Below are positions 12,071 to 24,161 of a stretch of DNA of 64,000 bases, piece by piece (the first letter of the stretch is position 1; each line of letters begins with the position of its first letter). Position numbers and translations under genes: made by a program. Below the pieces are notes generated by a model. It made no database searches. It saw only the letters and a program-made list of their open reading frames with translations, and had not been told where the DNA came from. The DNA is taken from the NCBI RefSeq assembly GCF_000004075.3, contig NC_026659.2:30894272-30958271 (forward strand), read 5' to 3'. Origin of the DNA: Cucumis sativus. Taxonomy: Eukaryota; Streptophyta; Magnoliopsida; Cucurbitales; Cucurbitaceae.

Positions 12071-13129
12071 GTAGGTGTAAGTTTTGGAAAATGTCTACAC
12101 CATTATTTTTAGTATATGATAGATGTGACTAACAAACCTCAAATATTTTTAAAAGAATAGTTGATTTGCACATAAATATTAGTATTTTGTTAAATTTATA
12201 AAAATTTCTCATATTAAATTGTAAAACTTTAAAAATATTTACGAGTACAGTAAAATATCTCAATCTATCGATCTTAAAACGTAGGAATTATAGATAGACA
12301 ATTATATTTTGTTGGACTTATTGTCAAAGTATAAAATTTTACAAAATATTTACCTATAATAAAATTTCAGATTTTAACTATAACAAACATTTGATAGACA
12401 TTGATATTTTTATATCAGTGGTAATTGGTAGACAACTGATAAAAATCTATTCGTTTTTATCATTGATATAATTTTAAAAAATTGCAATAGCTTGTAAATA
12501 TTTAATTTATTTTGTTATTTTTAAATATAGCAAATTTTGTTATTTTGATAGAAGTCTATAGAATCTACCGTTTTACTATAACTTATAAATATTTTAATTT
12601 ATTTTACTATTTTAAAAAATATCCATAAAAATAATTATTGTAATAATAATAAATTTTTGACCATGCGTAAATATATTTTTACCACAAATAAAGTTTACAA
12701 AGTGTTTTTGTCCTAAATATGAACAATAAAGCAATTCCAAGAACTAATTAGAATATTATTGAAAGTATGTAAACTAATACAAAACATTCTAAATTATATT
12801 AAAATATAACAAAATTTAAAGTATAAAGATTAAAATGTCCCTCTCTTTTCTATTTAATACAATGATTAAATTATTAATGTTGATGAAGGTAGGAATTTCA
12901 TTTTTTCTCAAAAGAAAAAAAATCACTTTTATATTAAATCAACCAATATTTCTATAAATAAATTTATGCAATGTTTAAAAAAATTATATTTTTTTAGAAC
13001 AATTTGAAATTATGCTTTTAAACATATATATTTAATATTTATTTTAGTTACATTTTGTATTCCACTAATTAATGTTGATTAAGTTTGATGTAATAGTCCA
13101 TTCAATCTTAATTCGTAGTACTTAAGCAT
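12071..13129. other. AT-rich intergenic DNA with decayed foldback repeat
   Basis: No gene seen. About 12290-12640 contains TTTGATAGACATTGATA, TATCAGTGG and CTTGTAAATATTTAAT segments in both orientations. These resemble the foldback at 36130-36280, so it is probably the same repeat family. Confidence 0.4.
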
Positions 13130-13860
13130 CAGGCTTTTGTTGGTGTTGGTGGATTATGGAACCAAGGGTATAATAAGACAACAAAAGAAGAACAGAAGAA
13201 CAACCCAAAGACGAGTCTGACTTGATCGGTCTCGACCCCACCAGAAACTGAACCTGAGTCTATGATGAAAATTTGGGGACGAAAGGTCCAATATTAGTTA
13301 GACCTTAAAATGAATAAAACACTAACTTCCTTAGCAAGGATGTTAGGTCGGTTAGCCTCAGCCTAAAGAAACTATGCTTGTATTTGTCCAATGTAAATCC
13401 ATAATAAGACAAGTAATAAGAAACGAGAGTCTTAAAGAAAATGATTAATGAGACTTTGAGCCAAAACAGTCTAATAATCCTTGACCTCGAATAAGAATGA
13501 GGTCGAGGTCGAACTATCAAAGCACTAACTTGTTTGAGCTTTAATAGTATGTGTTGAAAACCCAAATCAGCCTCCTCTTCGTCATCCTCGCCTCAACAAA
13601 AAGTGAGCTAGGGTGAAGTCGAAGTTGACATTTTCCATTTGGCACGTTAGTCCATCCAACTTGAAAGATAACCTATCTTATACGAAACTTATATCATAAA
13701 TCTAGTTGGACAAATAATATAAACTCTATATTAAATTCTCTATAAATACATTAGGGTTTCATACGATGTAACCGCAAAATTTTGACTTATTCTCTACGTT
13801 ACAGTTCTTTTACTACTTTTTGAACATGTATGTTTTTTCTAAACTAAAATTTGATATCAA
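13130..13860 (+). mobile_element. Candidate LTR-retrotransposon remnant or solo LTR
   Basis: This block is less AT-rich than its surroundings. It carries GGTCGAGGTCGAAC motifs and a hairpin (GACCTCGA facing TCGAGGTC near 13480-13510). A promoter-like CTCTATAAATACATTAGGG at about 13739 precedes a pyrimidine-containing end. This resembles the U3-R-U5 order of plant gypsy LTRs. No gag or pol frame is present and exact boundaries are not visible. Confidence 0.35.
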
Positions 13861-13994
13861 TTTAAATTAATAATTGAGTTATCTATTAATGTGTATTTAT
13901 ATAAAGATAATTATAAATATAACAATTAGATTCAAATATATATCAACGTTTTAAAAAAATTGCAAATATAGCAAAATCATGTTATAAATATTGG

Positions 13995-14110
13995 TATACC
14001 ATGACTAACATGAGCTTATCTCAACTGGCACGTATTTGTGGACAAAAGGTCTCACGTTCAAATCTCTGATATTTATTACAAGAATTTTGATATATTTATA
14101 ATTTTTTTAA
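13995..14110 (+). mobile_element. tRNA-derived SINE-like fragment
   Basis: GAGCTTATCTCAACTGGCA resembles an RNA polymerase III A box. About 30 bp later CACGTTCAAATCTC resembles a B box, followed by an AT-rich tail. The spacing and order fit a decayed tRNA-derived SINE. It does not fold as an intact tRNA gene. Confidence 0.4.
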
Positions 14111-14362
14111 AATGTTTCCGTATATTTAATTATTATTCTCACACGGATTATAATTAACCATTTATAAAACATATATAATGTAACCGTTAATTCAATCATG
14201 AAAAGGAAGTTTTTCATTGGATAAATTCATATAATATATATAATATAATAAAACGTAGGTCGCAAAATAAATAAATAATAATCGGGGATAATATTGGGAC
14301 ACGTAGTGTAATTTGGCGGGTTTAGAGAAACGAATCCCATTCTCGTTTCTTTCTAACCAACC

Positions 14363-14395
14363 GAGCTGAGCTGAGCTTTGCTTTGCTTTGCTTTC
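14363..14395 (+). repeat. Pentanucleotide repeats in the DUF2854 gene leader
   Basis: Tandem GAGCT units run into tandem TTTGC units about 45-75 bp before the start codon, probably within the 5'UTR. Confidence 0.75.
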
Positions 14396-14438
14396 CACTC
14401 CGTTCATCAGAGCTTCACAGATTCAATCAAAAGATTCA

Positions 14439-17400
14439 ATGTCAATCACTGCAATATCTCCAACTCCAGGACTGTCTACCTGCTCCCATGATCAATTCAC
14501 TCTCTCCAATCGCCTTTCCCTTGTTTCTCTCCCTTTCTCTCGTCCTAACCGCACAATTTCCCTTCCCGGCGGTGCCAATTTCATCGCCAGAACCAACGTT
14601 TTTGTCCATTTTGAAACGACAACGCTTCTGCACAAGCCTCACCGATTAGCTTTCTCTTTCTCCACTCGTGCTGCTGATTCTACGCAGCCCTCTGCAGTTT
14701 CAGCTTCGCCGGGTAAAGCAGTAGTTACTGACGATGAATTCTCGCTTGCGAAAGTACGTTTCTGTTCCTTTATGATTTATGAATTATTGCGAATATTGGG
14801 AATGGACACACCTAGGTGGCATTTAGATTGGAATTTGTCGATTATGTTTTATGTGCTGTTAGCGGTTTTAAAGAAACGAGAGGAGATGTTTGAGATAAAT
14901 GTAGTGTTTAAATTGTGCGGGAGGAGAATTCTATTTTCACGTGTCTTGAAAATTCTATGTGTTGTAGAGATTTGAATTTAAGATATGTTTTGATAATGTT
15001 CTAAAATATTTGTTGGAATGCGTTGAGTTGGTAATATAAAACTACTCTCTCTTTCTAATCATGGACTTCGCTAACATTCTGTAGTTTATATTTTCTTTGT
15101 TTGTCGATTTTGTTTCTGTTATAACAATATTGTTATGATTAAAAGTCTAAGCTGTTAAACTAGAACAAATTAATCACTTACAATGTTTCCAATGCTCTAT
15201 TTGAAAAATATAATATGCTTCAATTTTATATGGAATAAATAAATTACGTAAGTACCAGATATTTTGTTATATCAATAAAATACTTACGGGAACTGGCAGG
15301 ATGGTACCCCTGATTACAAATCTGTAGTATCCAAGAGAATTGTGACTGTATATTGATTTTGATTGTTGCCTTTGAATGGATGCAATGTACAATTTCTTTT
15401 CTCACTATTGATGTACACACCTTTTGTCTTTGTGAATTGTGATTTAGTTTCTTTTGGTCTATTTGTTCTGTTGTTGTGGTGTTTTACCATTTTCTTTTAC
15501 AGGTTTCATTTGGTGTTATTGGCTTAGGTGTTGGGGTTTCTTTGTTGTCGTAAGTTGTTTCCTCCTGAGGCTCAAAATTTGTAAATTTATAACTTGTACA
15601 TTTGATCTGTTTTTGTTCTATAGGTATGGATTCGGTGCATACTTTAATATCCTCCCGGGATCTGAATGGTCTGCCATTATGCTAACATATGGCTTCCCTC
15701 TTGCTATTATTGGCATGGCTCTAAAGGTACAAGTTACAACTCTCTATTTATTCACCTTTTGCAGTTTAAGAATGGTTTAGTGCAATAAATTTATGATTTA
15801 CTTCAGTAGCCACATCCATCTTATGATCGTTTTAGATTTTCTATACCCTGTATATTATAGTTATAACTTGGTAGCTTATCCAAAATCAAAAGTTCCTAAA
15901 AGTTTCTATCTGGTGTTTTAAAGAAAGCTAGTGTGACTTAAGTGTTCAACGGCATTCTACGTTTCATTGGTTATTTCCTTTCTCAATTGGCCTTGAAGTG
16001 TTGTTTATTTTTACCTTATTCCTTAACTTCATGAACTTGAGCTGAAAACAAAAAGAATTGATAGAGAGAACTAGGTAACTCATTCTAGCCTTTGAGTGTT
16101 TTGCAGTATGCTGAACTCAAACCAGTGCCATGCTTGACATACTTAGATGCTCAAAAACTGAGGGAAACATGCGCCACACCAATTCTTAAACAGGTTTTTT
16201 CTTGGAACTTGTTTCTTTTTAATGACCGTGCTTGCAACATGCGTTGTAAACAGTTCCTCTTGTGATTGGTTGTTTTGATAGACCAGCCTTTCTTGTTCAT
16301 TTATTTATTTGTTTGTTTATTTTGTTTGGGAAGAATCTTATACATTTATTCTTATAATGGGAATAGAAGAACAAAAAATTGAAACTGGAATGTTTAGGAG
16401 AAACAAATTTGGGCCCAAAAGTGTGGGTAGGAATTATACTTCTTGTTTTTTCTATTTATTTTTGCTTGTCACTGTGAATTTCCAGTTGAGACTTGTCATG
16501 TTTTTCTATTTACTGTTCTATGATATTTTGTTTATTTAGGTTTCTTCATCTAGTCAGTTCAATTTTTAGGTTTGAACTTTCATATTGTTGATACTGTAGT
16601 ACAGCTTGGGAAAGCATGAATCTGTCGTGTTGTGTGATTATTATCTTTTCCACGTTATAAATGAAAAGTTATCAATTCATTCAGAAAGAAAAAAAGCTTG
16701 CCTTTTATTTCACTTTGACTTTGCTTCAAATAGTATGCAACTTGGGAGTTTAACTTAAATAGTTTCTAATACATTGTCATTCTGTATACACACAAGTTTC
16801 ATTGTATAAATTGTTTCATATTTGTGATTACTTTTAAACGTTTTCACTAGGTAAGAGACGATGTTATTAGGTTTCGTTATGGGGATGAACAACACTTGGA
16901 TGAGGCGTTGAAACGGATTTTCCAGTATGGCCTGGTAAGTAAATTGAGGTTACTTGAATCATCTTTATCTGTTATCTTTGATTGCATTTTACCTGCCAGT
17001 AATTTCACTCTTTTTCTTCTCCTGTCTGTTTCTTATTTTGTGGATTATTTTTACCTTTTTAGAATTATATCAATTCAAAAGACTCCTGCCTTATCAATTT
17101 AGAAACTGATAGTTGGCTTCACTTTTACTTAGCCGTTGCACTGTTTTGAAACTAGAATTTCTATACACCACTAGAGGCGAACCAGTACGTGGATCCCAGC
17201 TGTCTGAACTTCAATTCATGCTTGTCACACCATAATTTTCAATTTGGGATCCAGTAAATATTCTAATACCTGTCTACGAAGGCATGTTTTGATGTAATTT
17301 TGAAATTGATGTTAAATAATGTTGAGGTAGCCTCTTATCATCCCTTTGCGCTATTCTTGAAGGATGAAGTGTGGCATCCAGCGCTCAAATGAACTCTTAC

Positions 17401-19220
17401 AATCTAGGCTGTGATATTTGACTCAATTGATAAAGCCTAATATTGTAGTAATAGTGAACTATTTGAACAAAATAACTACTCAGCGGATTGATCAACAACT
17501 TAGAAGACTGGCTAGTTGGTAAATGTGACAAACAGAAAAAGATAAAAGTACCATGCGAAACTAACTTCTAGACTGCAGTACATATTGCCTATATTGTAGT
17601 TTTAGATGTCTGTCACATTACAGACACCCAGGACTTCCAACGTTCGTGGGACGCTTAAATAGATTCTTAAGAGGGTTAATAGTTATTATCTTGGCTGTTT
17701 ACACAAATAAAATTTATCATGTCGTACAAAATATTATATTTCTTGGACGTATTTGTTCATGAATGTTATGTTCTTACAAGACATTGAGCCATTTAGAACT
17801 GTGTTTCTCTGATTTTAAATTTTCCTAATGAACCTTAGCATAAGATGGTGTATCATGGCTATGCATTTTATTACTTCAACTTCTCTTAGTTTTCATGTGC
17901 TTCATATTATATTTCAAAGGTTAACATCTAATTCAAAAGTAAACTTATGTCAACTTTTGAGCGTTGGAATTAACCTCATCAAAAGTATACAAATAGATGT
18001 CGGTTCTAACTCTCAACTTTTTTATGATTACGTGTTGCCATGTCTATCTCCTCTTGCTGTACCCTACTTTCTAGTCAATTAGCAGTTCGATACACGATAG
18101 ATTTATATATTATAATACTGTGAGATATGAACATTTATCATAATTTCTTCAGCGCTTATTCATAAGTTTGTTCTTAGAATGTATTTTAGATTTTCAATGT
18201 ACATTTCACTGTAACGTTTTGAATGGCTAAGGCTTCTCAGCTTACAAGTTCTCTTCTTTCCATACATCTATTCCCCTCATTTCTCTTTGTCTATTTCTTA
18301 ACTTGGTCATCCTGCCTTTGATAACTTGGTCAGGCAGATACACAAATACAGATAGAAGTTTTATTCACAACCTTAATGTGAAATTGTATCAATTGTGTAT
18401 TTTGAATCCTCATTTTTATGCTTTACATCAAGTTTTGTAAATTGATCAATGTTGCAATCTACTTTTGTATGCACAGGCTGGGGGAATTCCTCGACGGAGT
18501 GCACCTATTTTGCAAAGTATACGTGAAGAAGTATGTTTGCATGACTTTGTTTTTGTTTCAGATATCATCTGTTGGCATATTTGTCACTGCAGTACTTATC
18601 ACGCTTCTGATTGTACCAACTGGAAGTACTACTAAATACAATAGCATGATAACGACACTGATAGTTCTAATATTAAGCCATTGGATACAATTCTAGGTCA
18701 CAGAAGATGGAAAGTATTGCCTGGTCTTGGTGTTCGAAGCCAAAGCCTTGACATTGTCAGATTTTGAGAAAAGACAGGTAATTGACATATGCTCTTATTA
18801 AATGGTTGAAGAATTAAAGAGTGCTGTCAGATTTCTTTACCTTCTTAAGTCTACGAAAGATCAATTATTGCTCAAAACCCAAATTTTGCTAATGCTGATG
18901 TAGTCATGATGGTAAATGTTTATCGTCATTCTAAAGGAATAATAGTTTTCGGAAGACTTGAAACTATGGGAAGATATTATATTAAAAAATGAACCTATAA
19001 TGAACTTGCAGGCCAAATTTGCTTCTTTCTTTGGACCAGGGATCACTGCAGAAGTTGGTGAGCTTAATGCCTTGCCTAATTTATCTTTTTCCTTTTCTTT
19101 TTTTTTTGGTAATTATACCATTTTTTTAAAAATTTTCTTGAAACTTTTGCAGGGAAAGGAGAGAATGATTTGTATGAAGTCCGGCTTACTTCTAACACTA
19201 TTCCCGGTGCTTCACCGTGA
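14439..19220 (+). CDS. Chloroplast DUF2854 membrane protein (cyanobacterial slr0575-like), 9 exons
   Basis: This is a conserved protein of cyanobacteria and plastids, annotated in the family as a thylakoid membrane protein; its biochemical role is not known to me. Exons are 14439-14753, 15503-15549, 15624-15726, 16107-16193, 16851-16934, 18477-18530, 18697-18777, 19012-19057 and 19153-19220. All are GT-AG with matching phases, 885 nt or 294 aa. Residues 1 to about 85 are Ser/Thr/Arg-rich and low in acid, like a transit peptide. VSFGVIGLGVGVSLLS (from residue 106) and SAIMLTYGFPLAIIGMALKY form two hydrophobic spans. The rest is soluble, including YAELKPVPCLTYLDAQKLR and DDVIRFRYGDEQHLDEALKR. 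The start is the first ATG in this frame; the exon is open further upstream but only from a non-ATG codon. It is transcribed divergently from RPB4. Confidence 0.9.
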
Positions 19221-22200
19221 TAAAGTATATGGTGTAATCAAATTCTGCTACATATAATGGTTTCATTTAGTATACAAACTGCTGTCCACTTGTGAAGTTC
19301 TGGTAAGTATATATTCCTTTCAAAATCCCTGCAATGGAAATATTAAATTTGGTCTCTAATGTTTGTAACACGTGAAAAAAATATAGACAAAACTCAAAAG
19401 ATTTAGAAAGAGAAAAAAAATGACATCCAAATGGGTTCCTTCCTGAATTTTAGAATTGCAAAATCACTTCATTCTTAAAATAGAAACAGGACATTCTACC
19501 TTAGCTTTACCTATTCCGGAACTTTTTCACATGAGGCATGCATAGTTATTTGATTAACGAACTTTCCCTTAGAATAGTCACAGAATTATGAAATGTGCCC
19601 TTGCGAACTGGAAACTACGGCCTAAAAAGCACCCAATGTGGAACACGTCCCATAAGCATGGTGCATTTCGGGGATGTGAATGCCAATGTTGATTATAGTT
19701 TTTGCCACAATTTACTAGTAGTAGAGCTTTATACTTGTACATTGATACGTAATCTTGACTTTCTTGTTTTGGAACAATAGCATTTATTGCCATTAAACTG
19801 TTGCCGTTGCCCGTATTCATCTCATTTCCTTGAAGATTTTTGCTAATGCATTCATCAATAGTTAGTCTCAAATGAAGTCTTGCAAGTGTTTCTTACAGCT
19901 TCTCACGTGGCCTTTAGTACTAAATGCTGTCTGTATTTAATCAACCTCATTTTATAACCATTCGATTTTTTTTTTAAAATAATAATAATAGGTTGAAGCG
20001 GTATTTTCTTAGTATAGTTGAGGTAGGGGATTAAGACGACTCATATTTCAGTTGTGCATTTGATTTTAAAAAACTAAATGGCTAAGTTCTTAAATCTCAG
20101 TTGACTACGTAGGTCTTTGAAATCCAAAGCTGGTGGCTTCTCTCCTCGCTTCTCCGGAAGTTCTCTTCAAGTTGTTTTCTGAAATTATTATCACCTTTCA
20201 GTAGCCATTAAACTTAACTGGCACCAAAAGGGGGGGAAGTGAGAAACACGTGTTTTTATGATCTTTTGCCTTTTGTATATTCTCTTAAGGGTCAAGTCCA
20301 CGAGAAACTTCCATTACAAATATCCTATTGTCTCTTCTGTTCCACCTCCCCGCTTTCCAGTTTTCCTACTCGAAAAGTTGGCATCTCCTTCAAATCACCT
20401 CTATGAGTGAGAATCGAGTCGATTAAAGTCTTTAGACGGGCTAGACAAATACTTGTATAGGAAAGTTATTTCAAATTGTTGCTTTAGGAGGGGCATATCT
20501 GAATGTTCACTAGGGATAGGAGTTGGAGATCGGGTAAAGTGTGAAAACATAAATATTCGATGGGATGGTTCCTTAGGTTGGAAGATAACTGCCGCTGAGG
20601 CATTGAGAAGATTCTTTTCATCCTGCCGTGTATGTATATATATTATTGCAAATATATGAATAATTGATAATATTGTTTCACATTTGTTCTAATACATTTT
20701 TGGTTTTTTGATTTTCTCTTATTTTCTATTTTGTCTTCACCTGGTGAATTTGTTTAGCCTTTTTTCTAAAATAGAAAAATATCTGTTTTTGGTGTTTGAA
20801 CTTTAAGAAACTCAAAATTCACTTTTACTTTAAAATTATGTACATAAAATTTCAACGGCTGAGACCAAATTTTAATAATTAATAAAACCTAATTAAGGTT
20901 CTTAATTAAAAATATCATTATTAAGCCATCATCTTATTGGGAACATTCTAAGTTTCTAACTAATGTGATGTGTATATTTTGAATTTTTTCTTTTTGTGAT
21001 CTTAGTGGGTCCTTGATTGGGCTGTTTTGTAAGCTCATGAAGCACTTGTATCGTGCAATTAGTCTGATCTTTTTTATTCCCTTGCACGTCTTAGAGATCC
21101 ACTTTATGATCTATGGTATTAGAATTGGATTTTGAATTGATAGAAGCTTCATTTTCTTAGTAACCAGTGGAAGCTAATGAAACTAATAATCCTACTTATT
21201 AAAAGCTTTGCTTTTTTAAAGGTAAAGACAAAGGCATGCACGTGAAGTGAGGAGGTAAAGCTGCTCCCAACTTTCACTATCCCAATAAACGAAAAATAAT
21301 ATCACTCGGCACCAACACTAAAGCTGAGAACCACAAAACTAAAAGCCCTAACCTTTCTCCGCAGGCCTGAGGTCCCTCTCCATGATTACTCTTAATTTCT
21401 TAACGCAAACACAAACCCCACTAACACCTGCAAAAATATGCCTGAAATACAAAGCGAATCTCCTTTTACCATTTTCTCAGTAACTTTTCAGCACCCTTTC
21501 AAATGAGGTAAAAAGTTTTTCTTTCTTGTTTTGTGTTTATCTCTCTGTCTCGTTCTCATCCACGACAGGCACCCACCTTGACTCCACGTTTGCTCGTTTG
21601 TACTGTTTCTATCTCCCTTTTCTTCTTTTGTCACCTCCTTTTCTTTTCTTGCTTTAATTGTCACCTGCACTTAAATTAGACTCATCACTGTTGTGTATGG
21701 GTCTGAGGAGAATGGGATATCTCTTATATTTGCTAATCTAGGCATTGTCATCTGTGAACATGACCCTTATGGAAATTTGTAGAAAATGCTCAAACTTTAC
21801 TAAACACCTGGGGTTTAAGAAAGAGAGAAATGCAGTATCTCTGTGTTGAAATCAAATTTAATGCCCAAAATGAGAAGATTAGCCACGTGAAGGACTGTAC
21901 AGCTTAACGATCTTTTGAGCCCCCATACATTTCATTGTGACAGTGAAGTTTTGATTAATTTAGAGCTGTTGCCTTTTCCTCTCTAACTGAAAGGTATAGT
22001 CTGTTGTTATTGGGGAGGAAAGGAAAAAAAAAAAAAAAGACAAACAAAGTTACAAATTATGACCACCCATTTTGATTACCAAACAATGTTTAAAGCCACT
22101 GGTGAAAAGATGCATACCAGTAACACATAATCCACAAAGGGTCACTTCTTCTGCTCAACGATAACCTTTGAGAACTGTTTTTTCGTTTTTACTTTTTTGT

Positions 22201-23023
22201 TTCTTTTCACTTTTAGTGTTTCCGTTGAATCCCGGCCCTTTCACCTGTGGACTGATTTTGAGATTATGCTTATTGATATTGAGGTACAAGCATGTGGATG
22301 TCTAATGAATGACAGATGCAATGATTCAGAGACTTTTCTTTTCATTATTTTAGCCATTTGACCATATCCTTCAAATGCATAACCATTTTTTCCAGAAAGA
22401 GAGAAATAAAGTAGAAATTTCAATATAAAGCAGCAGAAACTGTGAGAACCCATTTTGTATTTTGCAGGAAAGAATCTCTATGGGCTCCACAATAAAGCAA
22501 GTAGGGTGGGGATGGTTGTGGTAAGTGGGATTGTTAAATGTTTTGTAGTACAGAGTTTATGGTCGTTGGGAATTTGGAAATATGTTTTGTGAAATTGCCT
22601 TTGCTTCTGATTCTGATATATTCTTGGTTAGAGTAGAGTCCTCCATTTTTTTTTCTCTCTTCTCTTTTTCGTTTTCCCTTCTGATTGATTCTTTTTTGCT
22701 GTCCGGAAAATGCTTCCCACAAACAGAGACAACCACAACTGTATGAGTTGTTGGGAAGCAGACAACCATGGGAGAAAAATCATAGGTCTGTAAGCTAGAT
22801 ATAGCCTATAGGAATATGTGAAGAGCGTGGTCCCTTTTTTACTCTTACACTTCTCCATTTTGTTAGATCATTGATCTGAATCAGTCAAGCCTAATCTTGA
22901 CGACCCCATTTGTAGAAACGCACAATCAACGAGGAAGAAACTGAAACATCCAAATTATCACTGTTTCAACTCTTAGGTTTTGGGGAATGGGGTTAATCAC
23001 CCTAAAATTTCTTCCTACATTTC
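19221..23023. other. 3.8 kb intergenic stretch, no gene recognised
   Basis: The lower end should hold the DUF2854 3'UTR. Base composition is less AT-biased than most intergenic DNA here (for example 20100-20650 and 21200-21750), and short open frames occur on both strands. None shows a family signature, a consistent set of splice sites or a long coding region. A decayed gene, a non-coding transcript or the promoter of a neighbour are all possible. Confidence 0.4.
22024..22038. repeat. Poly-A tract
   Basis: Fifteen consecutive A residues within intergenic DNA. Confidence 0.9.
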
Positions 23024-24161
23024 TTAATTAGTTAGGTTTGTACATTGTTTTAAGCTTCCCATTTCAAATCTTTCTTCTACTAAATCATTATTATCATTTG
23101 AAACATCATTGAATGTACTTACCACTTTCTCTAATTTCTTTTTAGGAATGGAATAAGATTTTGATGAACCAGTTTGTTCTTTCCCACATTCCTTCAACGA
23201 TCTCTCTTTAATGGGAGGCGTCGAAGCCGGACTAGGACTCGTTGAACTTCTATCAGGTGGTGTGCTTTGAGTTCCCACATCCTTGGTTCTCATCCCTTCC
23301 ATTTTCTTTTCTACAATTCAAACAATGAACTTTGTTTGATATTGAATCCAACTTCAAACAAACCTTGTTATAAGAAAAAAGACAACAAAAGTGGTGATAC
23401 CTGGAATTGGATAGTGATGAATTGCTTCTTCCTGTGGGAAACTAATTGGCCTTTCTTGGATTTGTCTAGAATTTGTAGAATAAACTAAAGGAGCAGACAT
23501 AGTGATCCTAGTTCTGAAATTTCTGAATGACCTTGCACTTAGTGTTTTAGCTGATAAACACTCCATTGGAACTTCCCCTGAAAGAGGATTGCAAATATAT
23601 TTCTCTGCTTCATACCATTTTGAGTTCAAAGCAAATCCCTCTGGTGACAAACTTTCCCAACTATTATAACTTGACCTAGCTTGCAATGCTGCACAAAACA
23701 AAACAAAAAAAACTCATTTCTCTTATTTCCTTTTTCTCAGCTCAAACCACAAAAAGGAGTGGTTCCTTAGAGTCTTTGCACAACATCTCTTACCTTTAAG
23801 AGCAGTAGTGAAAGAATAGGTTGATGGGTCAATTTCATCTATACAAAAGAATCCAAGAAATAAATAGATGAGAATGAGATAAAATCCATGACAGGAAAAA
23901 AGAAAAAAAAAACACCGACTTGAAACAGAAAAATAAAGAGGTACCTCTCATGGAGTAGCAGCCTGGGGAAGAAGCAGTGCTGGAAATGGTTAAGTTTGAT
24001 CTAAAGGATCTTCCATCTTCTCCAAAGCTTCTTATATAAGAACCTGAAAACCTTCTAGAACTTGTGTTCTCACGTTTGATCCTTGCCCTGACTGGCCATT
24101 CTCTCAAATTCAACTCATCTGCTTCTTCTCTTCTTTGTGAACCATAATGAAATTGCTCCAT
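23024..24161 (-). CDS. Plant protein of unknown function with a DVGTQSTP motif, 4 exons
   Basis: I do not recognise a named family function. Exons on the minus strand are 24161-23945, 23838-23794, 23688-23401 and 23310-23024; all GT-AG, phases join, 837 nt or 278 aa. The start is the first in-frame ATG (MEQFHYGSQRREE). The protein is hydrophilic and rich in Ser, Arg and Thr, with no signal peptide or membrane span. Notable segments are SSRRFSGSYIRSFGEDGRSF, DEIDPSTYSFTTALKALQAR, AEKYICNPLSGEVPMECLSA, SARSFRNFRTRITMSAP, and DVGTQSTPPDRSSTSPSP in the last exon, with a Lys-rich stretch before an acidic tail. The DVGTQ(S/M)TP-type motif also occurs in the disordered N-terminal parts of some plant remorins, but no remorin domain is present. 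The clean exon structure and biased amino-acid use argue for a real gene. Confidence 0.8.
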
